NCBI RefSeq assembly: GCF_035994945.1
Contig: NZ_CP108677.1
Location: forward strand, 4,278,001-4,342,000
Length of the DNA stretch: 64,000 nucleotides
Direction of reading: 5' to 3'
Source: Streptomyces sp. NBC_01216
GTDB taxonomy: Bacteria; Actinomycetota; Actinomycetes; Streptomycetales; Streptomycetaceae
Below the pieces are notes generated by a model. It did no database searches and was not told where the DNA came from. It saw only the letters and a program-made list of their open reading frames with translations. This document shows positions 53,369-60,798 of the stretch, piece after piece. The position numbers and the translations under genes were made by a program. Numbering within the stretch: the stretch's first letter is position 1; each line of letters starts with the position of its first letter.

Positions 53369-54015
53369 CGAGCGGTATACGGCGTGCCGTCGGGGTTGCG
53401 GTCTCATGATCGTTTCGCTGTTCCGCGTGATCGCGGCATCATCCGCTGACAGGTCACGACGGAGCTCCGCACCGGAGGCGTCCCTCGGGGCGGGTCCTGG
53501 TGGGGGCGGGTGCCGGGAGGTTTGGGTCCGATCGTGGAGCGACTTCGCGTCGTCGCCGATGTACTGCCGAACGCGCGGTTCGGCAGTATGGCGCATCCGA
53601 AGTCGTTCGAGGGGACCTGGAAGCCCGTTCCGGTGGACTGGTCTCAGCGGGGAACCGCCGGCCGTCGCTGGAACCGCCGGTCATGTCTTAGGTCAGGCTG
53701 TGGTCCCGCGAGGGGAGGGCGTCCTTCGGGGAGTTCACGGGGCGGTGGATCAGCCTGCTGCCGTCAGGGGACGAGGCGGCCGGGAGCCGAGGCGTACATC
53801 GGTCCGTCGGCTTGTCGTCGCCGTCGTTGAAGCGGACGCCCTGGGCTCCGGCGGCCGAGGTGAGGGTTCGGCCGTTCGGCAGGGCGCAGACCGCCGACGA
53901 GAGGGCTGCGGCTGTGCGATGGCGTCTCGCGCATGTCTTCTTCTGCCGGGGCGGGTCGGGAGGGGGCGGTGCGGATCGACGTGCGTGAGAAGGGTGCCGG
54001 AGAAGCCCCCGAATG
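53369..54015. other. Gene-poor interval with an 11-bp palindrome
   Basis: 647 bases. TACTGCCGAAC (53562-53572) and GTTCGGCAGTA (53578-53588) form a perfect inverted repeat with five central bases. Short ORFs on both strands are not convincing. This may be the right margin of the accessory patch, but I find no direct repeat of the tRNA-Ala 3' end here. Confidence 0.45.
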
Positions 54016-54510
54016 TCAGGGGCGTGTCAGGCTCTTGGCGTAGCAGCGACTGCTCTCGTACTCCCGGTAGTGGCCGAACTTGGCGCAGGGCGCGTAGCCG
54101 CTGGACTCGTAGAGGGTGATGGCCTCCGGCTGCATGGTCCCGGTCTCCAGGACCATGCGGGTCCGCCCCGCGGCGCGGGCGTCGTCCTCCAGGGCCGCCA
54201 GGATGCGGCGCGCCAGGCCGAGGCCGCGGGCCTCCGGGATCACGTACATGCGCTTGAGCTCGGCGTCGCCGTCCGAGTAGCCCTCGTCGTTCTCGTCCTG
54301 GGTGCGCCAGCCGCCGGTGGCCACCGGGCGGTCCTCGGTGTCGTACGCGAGGAGGTAGAGGCCGAGCGGCGGCGCGAACATCGCCGCGTCGAGGGGCGTG
54401 GCGTCGCCCTCGTCGCCGTATCGGGCGATGTACTCCAGCTGGACGGCGTCGTCGAGTTTGACCGCGTCGGGGTGGTCGTACGGGGTGGGGTGGATATTCA
54501 TGCGAGCCAT
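54016..54510 (-). CDS. GNAT-family N-acetyltransferase
   Basis: 164 residues from ATG 54510 (ATG 54501 is equally possible). The acetyl-CoA site is visible as LKRMYVIPEARGLGLARRILAALEDDARA followed by VLETGTMQPEAITLYESSGYAP. No substrate can be assigned. Divergent from the exonuclease III gene with only 54 bases between starts. Confidence 0.85.
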   Translation of the reverse strand: MARMNIHPTPYDHPDAVKLDDAVQLEYIARYGDEGDATPLDAAMFAPPLGLYLLAYDTEDRPVATGGWRTQDENDEGYSDGDAELKRMYVIPEARGLGLARRILAALEDDARAAGRTRMVLETGTMQPEAITLYESSGYAPCAKFGHYREYESSRCYAKSLTRP

Positions 54511-54552
54511 CGTACATGTATGCGCCACCCGTCGTCGGGTGGCTCGTGTCGG

Positions 54553-54558
54553 TATTCT
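54553..54558 (+). promoter_or_regulatory. -10 box of a leaderless exonuclease III message
   Basis: TATTCT lies exactly at -12 to -7 relative to the A of ATG 54565. There is no ribosome site between the two, which suggests that transcription begins at the start codon. Confidence 0.5.
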
Positions 54559-54564
54559 CCCGGG

Positions 54565-55362
54565 ATGCTCACTGTGACGAGTGCGAATGTCAATGGTCTC
54601 CGTGCCGCCGCGAAGAAGGGGTTCGTCCCGTGGCTGGCCGGAACCGCCGCCGACGTGGTCTGCCTTCAGGAGGTGCGCGCCGAGGAAGCCCAGCTTCCGG
54701 TGGAGGTCCGGTCGCCCGAGGGGTGGTTCACCGCCCACGCGCCGGCCGCCGCCAAGGGGCGGGCCGGGGTGTCCCTCTACACCCGCCGCGAGCCGGACCG
54801 CGTCCAGGTCGGCTTCGGGTCGAGCGAGTTCGACGGCAGTGGCCGGTACATCGAGGCCGACCTGCCCGGTGTCACCGTGGCCAGCCTCTATCTGCCCTCC
54901 GGCGAGGTCGGCACCGACCGGCAGGACGAGAAGGTCCGCTTCATGGACGCCTTCCTGCCCTACCTGTGCGAGCTCAAGGCGCGTGCGGCGGCCGACGGCC
55001 GCGAGGTCGTCGTCTGTGGCGACTGGAACATCGCCCATCGCGAAGCCGACCTGAAGAACTGGAAGAGCAACCGGAAGAACTCCGGCTTCCTCCCCGAGGA
55101 GCGGGCCTGGCTCGATCGCGTCTTCGGAGAGGCCGAGTACGTCGACGTCGTCCGTGCCCTCCATCCCGACCAGGAGGGTCCGTATTCGTGGTGGTCCTAC
55201 CGTGGACGCGCCTTCGACAACGACAGCGGGTGGCGCATCGACCTGATCGTCGGTTCGCCTCGCCTGGCCGAGCGCTGCGTGAAGGCGTATGTGGAGCGGG
55301 CGGCGAGCCACGCGGAACGGTGGAGTGACCATGCGCCCGTGACGGCTGTCTTCGACCTGTAG
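54565..55362 (+). CDS. Exodeoxyribonuclease III (AP endonuclease family)
   Basis: 265 residues, ATG 54565. Complete EEP fold: ANVNGLRAA, VVCLQEVRAEE (metal-binding Glu), VVVCGDWNIAHREADLKNWKSN (catalytic Asp and Asn), WWSYRGRAFDNDSGWRIDLI, and SDHAPVTAVF at the C-terminus (catalytic Asp-His). Cuts DNA at abasic sites and removes 3' blocking groups in base-excision repair. Likely translated from a leaderless message. Confidence 0.93.
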   Translation: MLTVTSANVNGLRAAAKKGFVPWLAGTAADVVCLQEVRAEEAQLPVEVRSPEGWFTAHAPAAAKGRAGVSLYTRREPDRVQVGFGSSEFDGSGRYIEADLPGVTVASLYLPSGEVGTDRQDEKVRFMDAFLPYLCELKARAAADGREVVVCGDWNIAHREADLKNWKSNRKNSGFLPEERAWLDRVFGEAEYVDVVRALHPDQEGPYSWWSYRGRAFDNDSGWRIDLIVGSPRLAERCVKAYVERAASHAERWSDHAPVTAVFDL

Positions 55363-55379
55363 TCAGCGACGGCGGAAAG

Positions 55380-55417
55380 CCCCGCCCGGCCGTGTTGCTC
55401 GGCGTCGCCGGACGGGG
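55380..55417 (+). terminator. Probable terminator after the exonuclease gene
   Basis: CCCCGCCCGGC/GCCGGACGGGG (55380-55390/55407-55417) pairs with one internal mismatch, 17 bases after the stop. The remaining bases to 55586 show nothing else. Confidence 0.55.
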
Positions 55418-55586
55418 CCACGCCGGCGCGCTCGGCGCGCTTCACGCTGTCGGGCGGACCGGCCACTCGGGCCCCCCGCCCCCACCCTCGACCGCGGGGA
55501 CGCCGTAGGGCGCTTCCATCGCCTGCTCGCCTGCTCGCCTGTTCGGCAGCTCGGTGGCCTGGCGGCTCGGCGGGGCGCGCGGGTCG

Positions 55587-56303
55587 TCAGGGCAGGTCGC
55601 GGAGTCTCCGGTCGAGGGCCAGGGACAGTTCGGACTCCACGACGCTCTTGGCCAGCGGGCGCAGCCGCTCGATGTCCTTCTCCTCGGCGTGGCTGCGCAG
55701 CAGGTCCGTGAAGAGCGCGGCCAGGGCGTCGGCGTGCTCGCGGACCCGGCCGCCCGCTTCCAGTACAGCGGCCAGCGGCACGCCCTCCCGGACCAGGGTG
55801 GCCGAGACGTCGAGCAGTCGGCGGCTGATGTGGATGAGCTCCTCGCCGTCGGTCGCCAGGTAGCCGAGGTCGAGTGCCGCGGCGAGGTTCTCCGGGGTCA
55901 CCTCGCCCGCGAAGTGGTCGGCCAGCTCCCCCGGCGTGAGCCGGACCGGCTCCTCCTCGGTGGGTTCGCCCAGGCTCAGCACCTCGCCGACGTCCCGGCC
56001 GCTCTCGAAGGCGGCGGTGAGGTCGGCGATGCCGTTGAGGGTGTGGCCGCGTTCCAGCAGGGCGGCGATGGTGCGCAGCCGGGCCAGGTGGTGCTCGTCG
56101 TACCAGGCGATGCGGCCCTCGCGACGGGGCGGCGGGATCAGGCCGCGTTCGCGGTAGAAGCGCAGGGTGCGCACGGTGATGCCGGCCGCCGCGGCCAGTT
56201 CCTCCCTGCGGTACTCGCGGACGCCGTCCGTCCGGTCCGTCCGCTGCGTGCGGTCCGCCCCGTCCCGGTTCCCCCTCGTCCGCCCCGCCGACTGATCCGT
56301 CAC
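55587..56303 (-). CDS. MerR-family transcriptional regulator
   Basis: 238 residues from GTG 56303, which follows GGAAGGA; a GTG seven codons upstream (56324) is in frame without a site. After a polar lead the MerR winged helix appears: YRREELAAAAGITVRTLRFYRERGLIPPPRREGRIAWYDEHHLARL. The C-terminal 150 residues are helical and lack metal-binding cysteines, so an organic ligand is more likely. Divergent from the monooxygenase operon, with two dyads between, so probably its regulator. Confidence 0.88.
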   Translation of the reverse strand: MTDQSAGRTRGNRDGADRTQRTDRTDGVREYRREELAAAAGITVRTLRFYRERGLIPPPRREGRIAWYDEHHLARLRTIAALLERGHTLNGIADLTAAFESGRDVGEVLSLGEPTEEEPVRLTPGELADHFAGEVTPENLAAALDLGYLATDGEELIHISRRLLDVSATLVREGVPLAAVLEAGGRVREHADALAALFTDLLRSHAEEKDIERLRPLAKSVVESELSLALDRRLRDLP

Positions 56304-56342
56304 GTGATCCGATCCTTCCGCCACGCCCGCCAGCCTATGTTG

Positions 56343-56385
56343 TACCGCCGGTAACTTTCCCTTGTCGTACCCCTACCGCCCGGTA
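56343..56385. promoter_or_regulatory. Two TACCG...CGGTA dyads between MerR gene and monooxygenase operon
   Basis: TACCGCCGGTA (56343-56353) and TACCGCCCGGTA (56374-56385) share perfect arms and lie 31 bases start to start, in the 150-base divergent region. Likely operators of the MerR regulator or of another regulator of the operon. Confidence 0.6.
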
Positions 56386-56453
56386 GCGGGCTGCTCTACC
56401 CTCCCAATCGTGCCAGTGATTGCTGGCGGAGTCTTGGGTGCGGCGGAGGCGGC

Positions 56454-57998
56454 ATGACGAACCACGAGCACGTTCGGGTGGCGGTGATCGGATCGGGCTT
56501 CGGTGGCCTCGGCGCGGCGGTGCGGCTGCGTCGCGAGGGGATCACCGACTTCGTCGTTCTGGAGCGGGCGGACTCCGTGGGCGGCACCTGGCGGGACAAC
56601 AGCTACCCCGGCTGCGCCTGCGACGTCCCCTCGCACCTCTACTCCTTCTCCTTCGCGCCGAACCCGGACTGGCCGCGGACGTTCTCGGGCCAGCGCCACA
56701 TCCGCGCGTACCTGGAGCACGTCACCGACACCTTCCGGCTCCGCCCGCACCTGCGGCTGGGACACGAGGTGCTGATGATGCGATGGGACACCGACGCGCT
56801 GCGCTGGGAGATCGAGACCTCCCAGGGCTCCTTCACCGCCGACGTGGTCGTCTCCGCGACCGGCCCGCTCTCCGACCCGAAGATCCCGGAGATCCCCGGC
56901 CTCGCGGACTTCCCGGGCAAGGTCTTCCACTCGGCGCGCTGGGACCACGACTACGACCTCGCGGGCAAGCGGGTCGCCATGATCGGCACCGGCGCCTCCG
57001 CCATCCAGATCGTGCCCGCGATCCAGCCCCGGGTGGGTTCGCTCACCCTCTTCCAGCGCACGCCCCCGTGGGTGATGCCGCGTATGGACCGCGCCATCAC
57101 CGCCCCGGAGCGCTGGCTGCACCGCAGGCTGCCGGCCACCGGGACGATGCGCCGCGGACTGCTCTGGGGTATCCGGGAACTCCAGGTCAGCGCCTTCACC
57201 AAGCGTCCGACCGAGCTGGGCCTGGTCGAGTCCCTCGCCAAGGCCAACATCGCCAGGGCGGTCAAGGACCCGGTGCTGCGCGCCAAGCTGACCCCCTCGT
57301 ACCGCATCGGCTGCAAGCGGATCCTGCTCTCCAGCGAGTACTACCCGGCCGTCGTACGTCCCAATGTGGACGTGGTCGCCTCCGGGCTGCGCGAGGTCCG
57401 CGGCAGCACGCTCGTCGCCGCCGACGGCACCGAGACCGAGGCCGACGCGATCATCTTCGGTACGGGCTTCCACGTCACCGACATGCCGATCGCCGAGCGC
57501 GTCGTCGGCGCCGACGGCCACACGCTCGCCGAGGCGTGGAAGGACGGCATGGAGTCGCTGCGCGGCGCCACCGCCGCCGGCTTCCCCAACTGGATGACGA
57601 TCATCGGTCCCAACACCGGACTCGGGAACTCCTCCATGATCCTCATGATCGAGTCCCAGCTGAACTACCTCGCCGACTACCTGCGGCAGCTCGACGTGCT
57701 GACCCGCGACGGCGCCGAGGGCCGCGCCGCCCTGGCCGCCAGGCCCTCCGCCGTCGGCGCCTGGAACCGCAAGGTGCAGTCCCGGATGGAACGCACCGTG
57801 TGGAAGGCCGGCGGCTGCGACAGCTGGTACCTCGACGCAGGCGGCCGCAACACCACGCTGTGGCCCGGCACGACGAGCGAGTTCCGGCGGGAGACGCGGC
57901 AGCTCGACCTCGCGGAGTACGAGGTGCTGCGGGTCCCCGGCCCGGCGGCGTCCGCCCCCGCCCGGCGGCCCGCCAGGAAGAAGGAGACGGCCAAGTGA
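56454..57998 (+). CDS. Flavin-containing monooxygenase (Baeyer-Villiger type)
   Basis: 514 residues. FAD site VIGSGFGGLGAA near residue 12, GGTWRDNSYPGCACDVPSHLYSFSF, the Baeyer-Villiger fingerprint FPGKVFHSARWD, then the NADPH site VAMIGTGASAIQIVPAI. The C-terminal tail is Lys/Arg-rich (ARRPARKKETAK). Inserts oxygen next to a ketone using NADPH and O2. First gene of a three-gene operon in which each start overlaps the preceding stop. Confidence 0.92.
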   Translation: MTNHEHVRVAVIGSGFGGLGAAVRLRREGITDFVVLERADSVGGTWRDNSYPGCACDVPSHLYSFSFAPNPDWPRTFSGQRHIRAYLEHVTDTFRLRPHLRLGHEVLMMRWDTDALRWEIETSQGSFTADVVVSATGPLSDPKIPEIPGLADFPGKVFHSARWDHDYDLAGKRVAMIGTGASAIQIVPAIQPRVGSLTLFQRTPPWVMPRMDRAITAPERWLHRRLPATGTMRRGLLWGIRELQVSAFTKRPTELGLVESLAKANIARAVKDPVLRAKLTPSYRIGCKRILLSSEYYPAVVRPNVDVVASGLREVRGSTLVAADGTETEADAIIFGTGFHVTDMPIAERVVGADGHTLAEAWKDGMESLRGATAAGFPNWMTIIGPNTGLGNSSMILMIESQLNYLADYLRQLDVLTRDGAEGRAALAARPSAVGAWNRKVQSRMERTVWKAGGCDSWYLDAGGRNTTLWPGTTSEFRRETRQLDLAEYEVLRVPGPAASAPARRPARKKETAK

Positions 57999-58894
57999 GC
58001 CGCCCCGCCGCCCCGCGGCCCGTCCGCGAGCTGACCGCCGTCTCGGCCGACGGCTCGACGGTCCACGTCGAGGTGTCCGGGCCCGAGGACGCCCCGCCCG
58101 TCGTGCTCGCCCACGGCTGGACCTGCTCGATCGCCTTCTGGGCCGAGCAGATACGCGACCTGTCCGCCGACCACCGGGTCATCGCCTACGACCAGCGCGG
58201 TCATGGCCGTACGCCGCCGGCCGGCCGGTACGGGTACTCGACCACGGCCCTCGCCGACGACCTGGAGGCCGTGCTCGCCGCGACCCTCGCACCCGGCGAG
58301 AAGGCGGTCCTGGCGGGCCATTCCATGGGTGGCATGACGATCATGGCCGCCGCGGACCGTCCCGGGCTGCGGGAACACGCCGCCGCCGTCCTGCTCTGCT
58401 CCACCGGCCCGGCGCGGCTGACGGCGGAGTCCCTCGTCGTGCCGATCCGGGCCGGCGGCCTGCGGACCCGGCTGACCCGGTGGATCCTGGGGGCGAGGGC
58501 GCCGCTGGGGCCGGTGACGCCCGTCTCCCGGCGGATCCTCGAGTACGCCACGATGGGGCCCCGTTCCGCTCCGGAGCGGGTCGACGCCTGCGCCCGGATC
58601 GTGCACGCCTGCCCGCGGGCCTCCCGGGTGGCCTGGTCGCGTGTCCTGGCGGAACTCGACCTGGAGGCGGGGCTCGCCCGGCTCACCCCGCCGGCGGCCG
58701 TGCTCGTGGGCTCGGCCGACCGGCTGACCCCGCCCGTCCACGCCCGCACCCTCGCGGCGGCGCTGCCACGGTGCGTGGGGCTCGTCGAACTGCCGGGCAT
58801 GGGCCACATGACACCGGTGGAGGCCCCGGAGGCCGTCACCGCGCAGATCCGCGAACTGACCGCCACGTACCTGGGTGTGAAGGAGGACACATGA
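57995..58894 (+). CDS. Alpha/beta-fold hydrolase
   Basis: 299 residues, GTG 57995 overlapping the monooxygenase stop (GTGA) with AAGGAG upstream. Catalytic triad candidates: nucleophile Ser in AGHSMGG near 110, Asp in VGSADRLTPP, His in GMGHMTPVE. The oxyanion segment is LAHGWTCS. A hydrolase behind a Baeyer-Villiger enzyme would fit ester or lactone opening. Confidence 0.9.
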   Translation: MSRPAAPRPVRELTAVSADGSTVHVEVSGPEDAPPVVLAHGWTCSIAFWAEQIRDLSADHRVIAYDQRGHGRTPPAGRYGYSTTALADDLEAVLAATLAPGEKAVLAGHSMGGMTIMAAADRPGLREHAAAVLLCSTGPARLTAESLVVPIRAGGLRTRLTRWILGARAPLGPVTPVSRRILEYATMGPRSAPERVDACARIVHACPRASRVAWSRVLAELDLEAGLARLTPPAAVLVGSADRLTPPVHARTLAAALPRCVGLVELPGMGHMTPVEAPEAVTAQIRELTATYLGVKEDT

Positions 58895-59781
58895 GCAGGG
58901 TGAGCCTGGAGGGACAGGTCGCGGTCGTCACGGGCGCGGCCCGTGGTGTCGGCGAGCTGCTCGCCCGCAAGCTGTCCGCGCGCGGCGCGCGGATCGCGCT
59001 GGTCGGCCTGGAGCCGGAGGAGCTGAAGCAGGTCGCCGGGCGGCTGCACACCGAGGCCGACTGGTGGCACGCGGACGTCACGGACCACGAGGCGATGACC
59101 CGGGTCGCGCGGGAGGTCAAGGAACGCTTCGGCAAGGTCGACATCGTCGTCGCCAACGCGGGGGTCGCGTCGGGCGGGCCCTTCGTGGACTCCGACCCGG
59201 TCGCCTGGCGCCGGGTCGTCGAGGTCAACCTGATCGGCGGAGCGGTCACCGCCCGGTCCTTCCTGCCGGTCCTGATGGAGTCGCGCGGCTACTTCCTCCA
59301 GATCGCCTCGCTCGCGGCGATCACCCCGGCGCCGATGATGACGGCGTACTGCGCCTCGAAGTCGGGTGTCGAGGCATTCGCGCACAGCCTGCGGGCGGAG
59401 GTCGGGTACAAGGGGGTGCGGGTCGGCGTCGGCTATCTGTCCTGGACCGACACCGACATGGTCCGGGGGGCGGACCAGAACGACGTGATGCGGGAGCTGA
59501 GGTCCCGGCTGCCCTGGCCGTCGAACCGCACCTACCCGCTGGGCCCGGCCGTCGACCGGATCGTGGCCGGCATCGAGCGGCGCTCGCCGCATGTGTACGC
59601 GCAGTGGTGGCTGCGCGGGATGCAGTCCGTGCGGGGCGCTCTGCCGGGGCTCATCGCCACCGTCGGGCAGCGTGAGATGAAGCGCTTCGAACCACGGCTC
59701 TCCGGGGTCTCCCGGGGGCTGGTGGGGGCGGGCGGAGCGGCCGACGAGCAGGCCCGTGGAAGGGGCGACGCGGCCCGGTAG
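58891..59781 (+). CDS. Short-chain dehydrogenase/reductase
   Basis: 296 residues, ATG 58891 overlapping the hydrolase stop (ATGA). Cofactor motif VTGAARGVGE (TGxxxGxG), VANAG, the catalytic YCASK with upstream Ser in IASLAA. Acts on an alcohol or ketone with NAD(P). With monooxygenase and hydrolase it forms a plausible route alcohol-ketone-ester-products. The C-terminal 60 residues extend the usual SDR length. Confidence 0.9.
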   Translation: MSRVSLEGQVAVVTGAARGVGELLARKLSARGARIALVGLEPEELKQVAGRLHTEADWWHADVTDHEAMTRVAREVKERFGKVDIVVANAGVASGGPFVDSDPVAWRRVVEVNLIGGAVTARSFLPVLMESRGYFLQIASLAAITPAPMMTAYCASKSGVEAFAHSLRAEVGYKGVRVGVGYLSWTDTDMVRGADQNDVMRELRSRLPWPSNRTYPLGPAVDRIVAGIERRSPHVYAQWWLRGMQSVRGALPGLIATVGQREMKRFEPRLSGVSRGLVGAGGAADEQARGRGDAAR

Positions 59782-59888
59782 CTCGCCCCGTCTGATCGAA
59801 ATGCGTGGATTGTCCTGCCGTGCCACGCTGGTCGAGGCCCCAGGGGCGACACGCCCCGTATCCCTCACCCACCCAGGAGTGAACGTTC

Positions 59889-60071
59889 ATGGGCAAGGCA
59901 GAACAGTTCAGGGACAAGGCGCAGGACCTCGCCGGTCAGGCGAAGGCGAAGATGGGCAACGCGAAGGACGAGGCGTCCGAGCGCGCTTCCCAGGCCAAGG
60001 ACCGCTCCGACGAGGAGCGCCGGGCCCAGACGGAGGCGCAGGACCGTTTCGACCAGGACTACGACGTCTGA
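59889..60071 (+). CDS. CsbD-family stress protein
   Basis: 60 residues, ATG 59889 after AGGAG. Composition (Lys, Ala, Glu, Asp, Gln; no Trp or Cys) and GKAEQFRDKAQDLAGQAKAKMGNAKDEASERA are typical of CsbD-like hydrophilic proteins, which are often induced by general stress sigma factors. Function unknown. Ends at a clear terminator. Confidence 0.88.
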   Translation: MGKAEQFRDKAQDLAGQAKAKMGNAKDEASERASQAKDRSDEERRAQTEAQDRFDQDYDV

Positions 60072-60086
60072 CGGCCGTTCCCTGAG

Positions 60087-60118
60087 GAAGGCGCACCCGG
60101 GACGCCGGGTGCGCCTTC
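60087..60118 (+). terminator. Terminator after csbD-like gene
   Basis: Perfect 14-bp stem (60087-60100/60105-60118) with loop GACG, 16 bases past the stop. Confidence 0.88.
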
Positions 60119-60279
60119 GCGTGGTCCGCCCGCGCCGTGACGCCGCGATGCCGCCGTCCCCGGTCCGTCCCCGTCCGTCACCGCGCGGTCGGGCCGTCGG
60201 GCGCCCGCGGGTCTGTTCGCCGCGCCGCCGGGGCGGCAATCCGGATGCCTCCGCCCGCCGTGGCGCGTAGCGTCCCCCC

Positions 60280-60798
60280 ATGCCCGGACTCGAAGCCCTC
60301 CGCCCCGACCACGCGCCCGCCCTGCTCGCCTTCGAGCGGGAGAACCGGGCGTACTTCGCCGCGTCCGTACCCGATCGCGGGGACGCCTACTTCGCCGCGT
60401 TCGACGACCGGCACCGGGCGCTGCTCGAGGAGCAGCGGACCGGCGCGATCCTCTTCCACGTGCGGGTCGGGGACGACGGGGAGATCCTCGGGCGGTTCAA
60501 TCTCGTCGACGTGGCGGACGGCTCGGCCGAACTCGGCTACCGCGTCGCGGAGAAGGCCGCCGGGCGGGGTCTGGCCACCGCCGGTGTACAGGAGCTTTGC
60601 GGGCTGGCGGCCCACGTGTACGGGCTGCGGACGCTGCGCGCCGCGACGACCCTCGACAACGCGGGCTCGCGCGCGGTGCTCGCCCGGACCGGTTTCCGGC
60701 CGGTCCGGGACGAGCGCTTCGACGGCCGGCCGGGCGCCGCCTACCTGCTGGACCTCGGCGGCAGCTTCGGGCGCGAACGGTCGGGCACCGAGTCGTAG
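60280..60798 (+). CDS. GNAT-family N-acetyltransferase (RimJ-like)
   Basis: 172 residues. EALRPDHAPALLAFERENRAYFAASVPDRG is the RimJ-like N-terminus; AELGYRVAEKAAGRGLATAGVQELC and LDNAGSRAVLARTGFRPV form the acetyl-CoA site. No ribosome site; TAGCGT is at -12 to -7, so the message may be leaderless. Its last 58 bases overlap the end of the converging Tricorn gene. Confidence 0.87.
   Translation: MPGLEALRPDHAPALLAFERENRAYFAASVPDRGDAYFAAFDDRHRALLEEQRTGAILFHVRVGDDGEILGRFNLVDVADGSAELGYRVAEKAAGRGLATAGVQELCGLAAHVYGLRTLRAATTLDNAGSRAVLARTGFRPVRDERFDGRPGAAYLLDLGGSFGRERSGTES

Noticed and set aside
53510..53830. Rightward ORF in the gene-poor stretch behind the lipoprotein
   Set aside because: A few natural-looking residues (VERLRVVADVLPNARFGSM) but no recognised family, and the second half becomes Arg/Gly/Pro noise.
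47634..54015. Duplicate of the tRNA-Ala 3' end as an attachment site
   Set aside because: I scanned by eye for the GTTCAAATCCCC motif and its complement and found no second copy in the window; a real search could still find a shorter repeat.
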